From contig CM028335.1 in assembly GCA_016647705.1 (NCBI GenBank), positions 5,348,579 to 5,412,578 of the forward strand: DNA of 64,000 bases, given 5' to 3'. Made by a program: the position numbers and the translations under genes. The notes below the pieces were generated by a model. The model saw only the letters and a program-made list of their open reading frames with translations, was not told the DNA's origin and ran no database searches. The DNA is from Eucommia ulmoides (taxonomy: Eukaryota; Streptophyta; Magnoliopsida; Garryales; Eucommiaceae). Below, one piece after another: positions 23,999-34,700 of this stretch. Positions within the stretch are counted from its first letter, which is position 1. Every line of letters begins with the position of its first letter.

Positions 23999-26178
23999 TG
24001 TAACGGCCCGATTTCCCAGGGCCGCTACTATGGTTTCTCCTATAGAGAATTTCTACCCAAAATGAATAACCGATAATTTATAACGTGTAAATCCGAACAA
24101 ATTTCATTTACTATGGCGACCATTTTTTATAAATATATCAACAACGATGATTAAAATTTATATTCGAAACAAATTTATATCCATCTCTTTATCGAATATA
24201 ATAGCCGGTGTTATTATATACAAATTGGGTATATACTATTTATCAATTTATAAACCAAAACCGACTGGTCAAATCTTTCATCTACCAAATTCAATAAATT
24301 TTATAATAATAACGATAATTTGAGTTGCCAATTTTACGACGACAATTATTAAATCTAATAGCCACCACTTAAAATATCACCAAATAACCAACACTTTATT
24401 TTTAATTGAATCCGCGAATTATATATATATATATGCTGGCGACAAGAAATTAGAAATTCATTTCATTTAAAAAAACAATCTTTCAATTTACAATGCCGCG
24501 GCAAAATTGATAATTACCGACTTCTAAATTTAAAACCCAATTTTCAACAATTGATCGAATCTGTTATCTTAAAACCATTTTTATATTAAAACCAAATATT
24601 CAATATTTCCAAAATTGAGATATTTTACAACCGACTACGATGATTATAATTACCGTTTCCTCTAATTTATATCTATCAATTTATAATCCTAGTAATAATA
24701 CAAAAAGAATACAATACAACTATTTCAAAATATAAATAATGAAATTCAACTAATTTATCCATCGTCGTCTCACTCTCACCGCCGGACCTTTTTCTCTTCC
24801 TTTTCTTTTTCTTTAATTTTGAAAGAATTAAATAAATAAATAATCTCATACCAATAATTTCATTTTCTTTTTCAGTGTAGAATAATAAATAAATACAATT
24901 ATTATAAATAGAAATTTAAATAAAAGTCTTTTCGTCATTTTGTCCCTGCTATCCCTGCAACCAAAAAATACTCAGTAGAACTCCAACCCTTTTAATACGT
25001 GCATTTAAATTTAATACGCCACGTAAAACACTTTAGCATGCTTTTCATGTAATTTCCATATAATCAAATATATTTCATGCGACATTTTCATATAATCAAA
25101 TTATAATAAAAATATTTCATGTGAACAAATAACACTAAATTCACCAACAGTGATAACACAAATTTCACATTGAGAAAATTAAATGCATATAATAAAAGAG
25201 TTAGGAATTATACATTTCTCGAACTTTTCGTCTGCCGCAAGATGGATTTTAGATTTTTATTGCGGTTGTTTGTGTAATTCTTGCTTTTCCCCCTTTTTTT
25301 TTTAACTTTTTTCTCCCGTTTCCTATTTTTTGTTCTGTTTCTGTTTGAACCAGCCGCCGACCGACGAGAAGCTCCGATCATGCCACTGACCGCCAACCAC
25401 CCTGCACCATTTACCCACACGGTTACATACCCAGTAGCGCCGATTGAACACCGACCGGAACACCCACCACGCCGACCAAACACTAGACACACACGACGAA
25501 CACGGCACCACTGCCATTGACAACAGAACAGCGATGGTTGCCGTCGACAAGCTTTTTCTCTCTAACTTTCACTCACCATCGGCCAAACTAACTGACGGTG
25601 ACACACCCACAACCGAAACACACACACACACACACAACTGAACATGGACACACCCACAAACTCACCAGCCGACGACACCCTCTCTCTCACTACTCTCAAC
25701 TCCAGCGACGACCATCTAAACGTCCATACACCCACAAAAAACTTACACACACACCCCCAATCACATACCCACAACGAAACACACACATACCCACTTCGCC
25801 GGCGACTTAACTCCACGGCCGACGACCACCATCAACGGACCACCACCGACCCCGTCGGACCAACTCACACCACCACCACCCCCATCGATCACCCATTGAC
25901 CAAACCCACTACTCGTACACACGCCAAAACAAACGGAAGAACACACACACAAAAAATTAGCGACGAGCACACCACCACTGTCAACTGGCCGAATTCACTG
26001 CCGACGACACCCACTCCACCAACGACACATCAAAGGCCTGCTCAACACACACCCTCAGTTGAATCAATTACACAAACACGAACCTCTCACACATCCGATC
26101 ACCATCCTCATTGGCGACCCACCTTCTCTCTCTCTCTTCGATTTTCTCCATTCTTCTCCTATCATGCGTGTGTATGAA

Positions 26179-26239
<61 letters not shown>

Positions 26240-26631
26240 GAGTTGAAAAAGAGGCCCAAGCTAAACCCATTCAATCCCTCCGGTTGCCACGTCGCTCTTC
26301 CCCTCTCCGTTCTCGATTCCTCGGTTGATTGTCCCGCAAATTCATGTATATATATATATATAATAATTTTTTCTTCAATTACACTATCTTTCCTCCCTAA
26401 TTTCTTTAAGTCTCATTTTTAATCTAAATCCAACATTTAAGATTTTATTAAATTGTAATTTCACCCCTAATTAAAAATTTGAAATAATTTAAGTCCAAAA
26501 GTTTACAATATGCATTTTGAAAATTGCTAATTAACCCTTCAAAATTTTTAAATTAAAAATTATAACACCATCTACCCCATAATTTCCTGAATGTGCGAAA
26601 AACGTGTCTTAAAAAAAATCAGGGTCTTACA
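23999..26631 (-). repeat. 5' LTR of the large element, uninterrupted
   Basis: 2633 bp from TGTAACGGCCCG to GGTCTTACA on the plus strand. It contains CT and TA microsatellites (26180-26240) and CA-rich stretches that create long meaningless frames. The right duplication ATCTC follows at 26632-26636. Confidence 0.9.
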
Positions 26632-26636
26632 ATCTC

Positions 26637-26930
26637 TTTCTCACACATTGGGACTTTGGTCAGTTAACCCGCGACCAGTCTCTCCTTTTATGGTTATTGG
26701 TCTAGAATTGTTGTAACTTGGGCTCTAATACCAGTGTAGGATGATCTTGGACTTCTATCAACCCCAAAAACTAACTCAAGAGGTGAGACTTTCTCTTGAC
26801 TACCACCCCTTTCATAACCTTTGAGCATTCTAAGAACCAAAGGGAGACATGCAAGGGCATAATTTCGATAATAGCCAGATTTTATTTAATTTTTTCTGTC
26901 TCAAGATCAATAGTTAAATGTTAGAACTAA
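26637..26930. other. Flank of the large LTR element, older repeat text
   Basis: Contains CTCTAATACCAG near 26728, a variant primer-site motif in minus orientation, and text resembling the left flank at 13240-13330 ('aactaactcaagaggtgag' against 'gttagctcaagacgtgag'). The large element therefore appears to have inserted between parts of an older repeat. Confidence 0.45.
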
Positions 26931-27064
26931 GGTAGTGTTTGGTTGTATGAAATTGGAGCATCGAAATTGGAATTTGAACTGAATACATGTGAAAATAAAT
27001 CTAAAAATTTACATGTGATAATTTCCAATTCCAATTCCAAGGCTTCAATTCCACGCTGCCAACC
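26931..27064. mobile_element. Foldback MITE family A, copy 3
   Basis: GGTAGTGTTTGGTTGTATGA at the left and CTTCAATTCCACGCTGCCAA at the right, with the shared AAATTTACATG centre. Confidence 0.75.
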
Positions 27065-27851
27065 CTCTAGATAAACTTGATTGTTCAGAAATAAACTTTA
27101 TTGATATACTCAAGTAAATAATCATAAATTAGATTTAATTTTTATTGCAAATCTACAAATTTAATTGATAATTTATATAATATCTACTTTTTTTTTTTTT
27201 TTTAAGTAGAAATATTTTTAGAATCATAAAAGTTATTTTTTAAATAATTTAAAATATATAGTGAATGTCGTTAATCAATGGTAATATTTATAAAATGTAT
27301 CACTGATGTTAAAAAATAATTATATTTAAATGATAACTTTTTAATAACATGCCTAAAAGATTAAGATCGTTATTTTTATATGCATCAAGTAAAAATAATT
27401 TTATCTTTTTAAATTGTAAAATATTTTATTGCTGTCAAAAAAAAATAATAATAATTATCTTTCAGAAAATTATCAATGACATTCCTATTTAAGACGATTA
27501 CCACCATAATCTCTCGTCTTTTGTTAAATACCATGAACACCTCTTTGGCAGAAAATATAGTGGTTAATTACCTATTTATAATTATTTTTTAATAAAAATA
27601 AATAAAAACAATTACTATTTTATGTATAATCACATTTTTTTCTTTTTTAAATTATTGTTATTTTATTTTTAATTCTCTCTTTTCGTCCCTCTCTTTCACA
27701 CCCCCCCCCTACATGCACCATTATTACTGCTGCCATCACCTCCTGTTGCAGCCATCACCTCCTCCTCCTTCCGGTATTATTAGTTTTTTTTTTTTTTTTA
27801 AAGATATTTGTTTATTTTCCATCATATAATTAAGGTTCTAACCAACTACAT
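27065..27851. other. AT-rich intergenic, no gene recognised
   Basis: Dominated by A/T runs, with a C run near 27702. No coding signal and no boundary that I can define. Confidence 0.5.
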
Positions 27852-27861
27852 ACCTCCAACT

Positions 27862-28122
27862 AGGGATGACAATAAAAACCAAACTAACGGATAATTGAGC
27901 GAAACCGTATTGAATGAGTTTGGTTGCAGTTTTGGTTTTGAAATTAGCAACCAAAATGGTTTTAATTTTAATTTTGGGATAATAAACGCGAAACCAAACT
28001 GGATAACCGATCCGTATAATTGATATTTTATATATATTTTTATGATATATATACTCATTTTTTTTTATACATTTACAGTTTAACCCCATATATATATAGT
28101 GTTTTATTTATTTATATTCTAA

Positions 28123-28199
<77 letters not shown>

Positions 28200-28224
28200 C
28201 ATACATATATATATATATATACAT

Positions 28225-28276
<52 letters not shown>

Positions 28277-28558
28277 TATTTTAATTATGTTTTTGTTTAT
28301 ATATTAAAAACAAATTGTCCGCGGTTCACGGTTTTAGTTTCGATTTTAGTTATGGTTTTGTTTATATATAAAAAATAACAGTCCGCGATTCACGTTTTAG
28401 TTTTTATTTTAGTTTTGTATAAAGTTAAATTATTTGATTTTAAAACCGTTTTAAAAAAAATCGACCATTTTGATTGCGATTTTGATTTGATATATATCTA
28501 ACGATTTTGATTTTAGTTTTATTTGAAACTGAATCAAAATCGGACGATTGTCATTCCT
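27862..28558. mobile_element. Non-autonomous TIR element, TSD A(C/T)CTCCAACT
   Basis: The ends are AGGGATGACAAT and ATTGTCATTCCT, an inverted pair. Outside lie ACCTCCAACT (27852-27861) and ATCTCCAACT (28559-28568), a 10-bp direct repeat with one difference. Sub-terminal 'accaaaac'/'ttttggtt'-type text is also inverted. The centre is filled by CT and TA microsatellites (28125-28275). The duplication length suits a Mutator-like element; an hAT element with 8 bp (CTCCAACT) is the alternative. Confidence 0.75.
28125..28275. repeat. (CT)n-(TA)n compound microsatellite
   Basis: Long alternating CT and then TA/CATA tract inside the TIR element. The overlapping 95-residue open frame is a by-product. 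Confidence 0.9.
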
Positions 28559-28568
28559 ATCTCCAACT

Positions 28569-30160
28569 GCCAAAGACAATAGCAAGGGCTGTATATTATC
28601 TTTTTCACTCAAAACAATATCAAAAGAAAGCCGACCTCATTGATCATGTCGTCATTTTCTCCCAAATTATATAATATGTTATAGAGTTTATACCAATGAT
28701 CCCCTGTCTTTTGCCTTAAATCAAATGTCTCTGTCATTTTGACCAATCACCTTTGTAGTTTTACGATTTAAACCACTTACCTTTATTATTAACAAAAATA
28801 TCCTCAAAATCATTTAACTTCAATAAAATGAAATAAATGTCCTTGCTTAATTTAATTTATTGAACAAATATACCTCTTGTTTCTCTACCCCAAACATTTT
28901 CATTTTTTTTATTCAAGCACAAACCTCTCTACCTCAAACTCTATTTTCAATTGCAGAGTCTTCACCACCAACGACAAGTTTCTCCCATCCTCGCCAAGCG
29001 GCAGGCTCCAACGACCTTCGTTGCCCTGGCCATCTCCTCGCAACGGCCACTGACAACGGCACCTTCGCGCCATCAAAAAATGGTAGTCATCGCCGAATCC
29101 AGCCGAAGCCATCGTTCTCCACCGACGAGCTTCCTCCGACAACCTCGATGATATATAAAGCAATGTTTAAGTACTATTAATTTGTTTATGTAATTTTACA
29201 TAAAAATAATTCCTATATTTGAATATTACCAATACCATTGTCACCTCAATTATTGGTATATAGTTCACTATTACTACTAAAGTTTCTATCACTATTAATT
29301 TAGATAGATATAATAAAAATTAAAAATTAAAACTTATTTTTTTCAAATAATCTTCGATTTCTTCTATTATATTTTTTTTATTCAAGATTTCTTCTTTTAT
29401 ATAAATCAAGATATAACTACTATTCATTTGTTTATGTGATTTTACATAAAACCCTTCCTATTTTTGAATATTACCAATACAATGATCACCTCAATTACTG
29501 GTCTATCGTTCTCCATCACTATTAAAATTTCTATCACTATTAATTTGTATAGATATAATAAAAAATAAAAACTTAATTTTTTTTAACTTTTTTTCAAAAA
29601 TATATAAAATATAGTATGAATATTATTATGACTACTATCAAAATCATCAATTTCTTCGCTATTAATTTGTGCTAAAATTTTTCTTAAAAGATTAAAAATT
29701 AAAGACTCATATTTTTAATTATTTTTCATAAGACAAACATTTAATGTATATAGTATCAATATTTTACATACATACACAAGGTTTTCTTTTCAATATTTTT
29801 TTTAAAACATTTTCAATATAATTACAAATTGCAACTAAGTGATTTAAAAAAATGGCATATCTTTTTTTTTTTTTTTTTTGTATAATTCAATTTTTCATGC
29901 ATAAAAAATACTATTTAATAGAAATCTAAAAAGTATAATTAAGAAGAATTTTTAAAGTAAACATTTTCTAGTCCTTTTTCATTTGAAGGTATTTTAATTT
30001 GGAAAAGAAAATCGTAGACATTTCTTTATTTATAGTTAAAGGGTTTAAAATATAATTTATTATAAAAAATATCAATAACATTATTTTAATAGACCATGAA
30101 CTTTACTTGTAAATAAATTTCTCTTTTATTGTACTAAAAAGTGCAACATATAAAAATAAT
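28569..30160. other. AT-rich DNA with a 246-bp tandem duplication
   Basis: 29165-29400 and 29410-29640 are diverged direct repeats (shared 'tttacataaa', 'gaatattaccaatac', 'tttctatcactattaattt', 'agatataataaaaa'). 28930-29160 is GC-richer and has short frames without recognised motifs. The stretch ends at a Helitron-like terminus, so part of it may be that element's body. Confidence 0.5.
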
Positions 30161-30172
30161 TTTTTTATTAAT

Positions 30173-30206
30173 GACGGGCACGCACTTGTCCGTGCTCTCT
30201 TCCTAG
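30173..30206 (+). mobile_element. Helitron-type 3' terminus
   Basis: A 5-bp stem with an 8-base loop (GCACG at 30178-30182, CGTGC at 30191-30195) is followed 11 bases later by CTAG (30203-30206) and then T. This is the hairpin-plus-CTRR structure of Helitron 3' ends inserted before T. I could not find the matching 5' TC end, so the element's extent is unknown. Confidence 0.5.
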
Positions 30207-30342
30207 TTTTATTAAAAGTTTTATTAAAAGGCACGGTTATATTTTTATTTTCTCCTCTTGGCTACAATTGTCGATGACCGTAATACAAATTTATGACTAT
30301 ATATATATATATATATATATAATTAGTTTGACAAATCACAAA

Positions 30343-30618
30343 TCATGGGTGGGTTGCATTCCTAGCTTTCGTTAATCTTTTTCCTTTACTTTGTAATTGT
30401 TGGCATCCAAGAGTACATCCATTCCGACAAGCTCCATCCGTAGCCCCTTCAATTTTCTTGCAAATAGGCCTGCAAGCTTCCATGCATGATATGCTTCTAT
30501 TCGTGGAATTGGATCTTACCCCTACTATTAGTATTAGCACGGAGATGGCTAACTTTACATAATCCATCATCCATAAATTCACCATCACCATATAGTATAT
30601 ATAGAGATATGCATGCAT
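30343..30618 (-). CDS. Small secreted cysteine-rich peptide, candidate
   Basis: A single-exon frame of up to 91 residues. A hydrophobic segment (YVKLAISVLILIVGV) looks like a signal peptide if translation starts at one of the methionines just before it. The mature part holds six cysteines spaced C-x3-C-x3-C-x10-C-x3-C-x3-C and ends in a basic, cysteine-free tail (SKGKRLTKARN). The symmetrical spacing suggests a two-helix disulphide hairpin, as in thionin-like or hairpinin-like peptides, but I recognise no exact family and the role is unknown. The true start is uncertain (91, 82 or about 75 residues). It lies 1.1 kb upstream of the esterase gene on the opposite strand. Expression is not shown by the sequence. 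Confidence 0.55.
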   Translation of the reverse strand: MHAYLYIYYMVMVNLWMMDYVKLAISVLILIVGVRSNSTNRSISCMEACRPICKKIEGATDGACRNGCTLGCQQLQSKGKRLTKARNATHP

Positions 30619-31754
30619 GTGTTCGTTTTCCTTTGTATGGTTGAGAGAGCTTTGAGCTCCTTCTCACATTTCCTCCCTATTTTTAGGAATATACATTTTT
30701 CAATCTAATCTAAAAGATAAAAGAGTTTTCTCCTTTTTTTTTTTTTTTTTTGTCATGATAAAAGAGTGAAAGAGTAAAATAAAACACTCTCACGCAACGA
30801 TCATAGATGGTGGAAATGAAAATGAAAAGGGTGAAGAAATGAGTTGTGCACCATGGTGAAAGGAGAAAAATCAAGACGGTAAATGATAATTTTACTTAGA
30901 ACTTTTTTAATTGAATAATATCTCAGAAAAAATAAGGGGTAAAATGGTATTTTCATACAAAAATATTGGTAAGTGGGATTGAATGATATTTGTAAAATGA
31001 CTATATGATTTTTGGCTAAAAGACAACGGAGTTTATTGTATAAATCAATATTATGCAAATTATTGGTCCTTGATGTTTGGGTGTAGAGTCAATTTAGTTC
31101 TTAATAATTTTTAAATCTTTAAATTTTGAACATTAAATTGGAAATAGTGTCACTTTTGGGGTGTTGGAGTTCTTAGTTTTTGGGTATTTTCCATTTTCTA
31201 CCAAAAAAAAAACGTGTCACTTAACGTTTTAATAATTTTTTTTTTTAAGATAATCATATATTTTGATAAAATTAAAATGTCATAAAAAAATAGTTGATAA
31301 AATGATTAAACTAAATTTAAAGTAGATGGTTAAATTAAAGGGTCTTCAAAATTTATGCTTGCTAGTGTAGCCTTAGGTCGCCCTGGAGTATTATATCAGG
31401 TATTTTGTCATTTCTTCTAAATTTTGCAATTTTTTATTTATCCAATTCACTCGATACAATAATTTTTTGAAAAATTTAATAATACTGTTAAAAGTCAAAA
31501 ATCACGGCAATACATGAAAGTTATTGTAAATTTTTATATAAAAAATTGTAGTGATTTCCATGTGGTGCAATAAGTTTAAACTTCTAAAGAAAAAAAAAAA
31601 AAAAAAAATCTCTAGCGTATAAGTTACATGGGTAAATTTTTTACCAAAAACCCCTATTATATAGGCTAATGACATAATTTACCCTTAATTTTTCTTTTTA
31701 TTTTTCTAATCTATTTGACGTGACAAATCCATCGTGTGCAAAGACTCAGAGAGA
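30619..31754. other. Divergent intergenic region between peptide and esterase
   Basis: Holds the presumed promoters of both genes. 30732-30752 is a T run and 31600-31620 an A run. 31680-31754 is likely the esterase 5' leader. No other gene seen. Confidence 0.4.
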
Positions 31755-34700
31755 ATGGTAGGACCTGTGCGGCCGCAGTTCGTGCTTTTCGGGTCATCCA
31801 TAGTACAGTTCAGCTACAGCCATGAAGGTTGGGGTGCTATTCTCGCCGACATCTACGCTCGTAAGGTACTTCTCCTTCCGCCTCTATTCGATCGTTTTCC
31901 ATTACTGACTTAATTCCGTCAGCTGTTTTTGAAATTTCGTTCCGAAAATTTGGAGATTCTACGTGCGTCTTTCAATACTTAATTTGAATAATAGCGCAGT
32001 GACGAATTGGGATTTGGGTGGGTGGTGGGAGCCATTTGTTATACTAGCAATTTGTTTTGATCGGGCAGGGTTTTGATCAGTTTCGGATCCAATTTAGGTC
32101 GGTCTGGAGTTTACGGCTTTTGATTACAATGACGGACATATATACACCTATCATCATGTATATATACCATCTTCATGATTGAATGAATTGATTAGCTGAA
32201 TCTTCTGTTACTGAAGCTCCTGGAGAAATAATGCACTGGGGCAGTTAGAAGAACTAGTTACTAGATGGATTTGTAAGAGAAACATGTTTACCAAATTCTT
32301 AAGGAATTGAGGAAATAGTGCCCAATTACTCCCAAAATTTTTGGAACAGAAACATGCTTATTAGCAAACGTTTTTCTGTACATTAATCCCAAAATTTTGA
32401 GAGCGAGGAACAGGAATCAAGGAACAAAAACAATAACCAAACGGGGCCTAAATGTTCCATTAATTATCTATAGGCTCTATCAAAGTTGAGTAGCCACCTC
32501 CAAATTTTACTTCACCTCACCCTATGTTTTCCTTTTTAAAAAAAAATTACTTTATCACCTAAATATTTTGTTGATTCTTCAGTGATTCCCCAAAATTAGT
32601 ACTAACATGTCGGGTTTTTTTTTCCGCATAGTTTCCGTCTTTATTTGCAAATGTTTTTTTTTTGTGTTGCAACTAGCACAGGCAGACATATTATTGCGAG
32701 GATATGCTGGTTGGAACTCGAGGAGAGCTGTCCGAGTCCTGGATCAAGTTTTCCCAAAGGTATTTCATGGCTGATCATACATCCTGCAACATTTTTAGTG
32801 GTAGCGGTAGCGGTAGCATGTCATTGATGAATCGTTTCTTGACATGATATTCTATCAAAGAGCTCAACTATTTCTGTTTGTACGACTTGAATATAAAAAT
32901 TTCAATGATGAACTTAGTATTGTTGTCGTTTTCAGTCATAGAAGTTTGAAGTTATCATCTTATTACTGTCTCCAATTCAGGATGCACCCGTACAGCCTTC
33001 TCTAGTGATTGTTTATTTTGGTGGCAATGATTCAATCACGCCTCACCCAACTGGTTACGGCCCACATGTACCTCTTCCTGAATATATCCAAAATATGAAG
33101 AAGATTGCCATCCATCTTAAGGTAACTTTTTCCAAAAGTACATTATCTTATTGGTGGTATAATGCTAATGGGTGTTGTTAACTTCAAAACATTAGCGGTA
33201 GCACATATCTTTCTTTTTTTTTTTCTGTGTTGTTGTTGAATCCCACATCATTTGTGTTACCTAATCATGAGCTATATATGAAGTCTAGGGCAATCCTCAT
33301 CTTATAAGGCATCTTTTGAGAGTAAGTTAGGCCCATTAGGTTTCTACATGATATCAGAGTCAGGACTTTTATCTGATGTTGGGTGTGTTAAATCTACATC
33401 GATGTTGGTGTTGAATCCCACATCTCTTATGTTACTTGATCCTAAGTTATATATAAAGTCTAGGGCAATCCTCATCTTACAAGGCATTTTTTGAGAGTGA
33501 GTTAGGCTAATTGGGTTTTCTACATGGTATTAGAGCCAAAACTTTTGTCTGACATTGGGTGTGTTGAATCTCACATCGATGTTGGGTCCACCGATATCCG
33601 TTCGCAGTGGTTTGTCCAAAAAGTCCACCCTGTGTGTGAGGGGCTGGTTGAAACACATATCGTTGTTCAACCTTTCCCCTGAAATCCATTCACAGTGGTT
33701 TGTCAAGCGTCCACCCTAAGTGTGAGGGGGCGTATTGAATCCCACATCGCTTATGTTACTTGATGATGAGCTATATATAAAGCCTAGGGCAATCCTCATC
33801 TTACAAGGCACCTTTTGAGAGTGAGTTAGGCCCATTGGATTCCTATAGTTGCACCTCCCAATATCCGTTCGCAGTGGTTTATGGGGCATGTTCAATCCCA
33901 CATCTATGTTGGGCCCTTTCCTCAATATTCGTTCGCAGTGGTTTATCAAAAGTCCACCTTGCGCATGAGGGGGTATGTTGAATCCCACATCACTTGTGTT
34001 ACCTGATCCTGAACTATATATAGATTCTAGGCCAATCCTCATCTTAAGGCATCTTTTGAGAGTGAGCCGGGCCCATTAGGTTTCTACAGTTTTTTCTAAA
34101 TAAAGAAGAGATCAATTCTCATCTTATGTGAAAGGCCAGGTGAAGTTAAATAGACATTGAAACAAGGTTGTATTTGGATTGATGGATTTGAAATGAATGG
34201 ATTTGCAATTTTGAAAATTATAAGTTAAACTTAAAATTTATACTAAGAGATGAATATCAACAAACTAAAAATATACTAAATCGAAGGATTTGAAATGACA
34301 TTCGGCTTACTAATTGGATCCCTTTCCTTCGAAGGCCAGTTAGTGGGATGGCAATTGCGCCAAGATCTCTTCGTTAGTTGGGATAGTGGATATTTAGGGG
34401 AACATGGTATAATAAGTGCGCAAAGCCCGCGGTAGCAACGGAATCAGGTAGAGCGGTCGGCTGTTAACTGGCTAATCGTAGGTTCCAATACCCCCAAATA
34501 CGGATACACTCCCGTGAGCTTTAGCAATATTGTTAATCACTTCCATAATGAGTACTTGTCAAAAGAAGTCTTTGAATTCCATTCAACTAGCTTACATCTA
34601 TTAGTAGTTATTTTTCCTTCCAAACTTGCTTTTAGAGTCGTGTGTACTCCCATTTCATACTATTTATTTTTGATGAACAATAGTTTCATTGCAATGAAAA

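Larger units (their letters stand above)
13340..26631 (-). mobile_element. Non-autonomous LTR retrotransposon (LARD-like), complete but nested into
   Basis: The ends read TGTAATGGCC and GGTCTTACA, with a perfect 5-bp duplication outside. On the minus strand the order is 5' LTR (26631-23999), an 11-nt match to the initiator-methionine tRNA primer site (TGGTATCAGAG, 23995-23985), about 3.4 kb of own internal DNA, a polypurine tract (AGGGGGGAAGGGT, 18954-18942) and the 3' LTR (18941-13340). Two other LTRs with their own duplications are inserted. The internal region shows no gag, protease, integrase or RT, only tandem repeats. The element must therefore have moved using enzymes from a relative. 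LTR ends of this type resemble Tekay/Del-type gypsy elements, which is an inference. Confidence 0.9.

Noticed and set aside
25644..26177. 177-residue plus-strand frame
   Set aside because: Low-complexity Thr/His/Pro translation of CA-rich LTR sequence without family motifs; the other LTR copy does not preserve it.
28020..28307. 95-residue frame of Tyr/Ile repeats
   Set aside because: Translation of a TA/CATA microsatellite.
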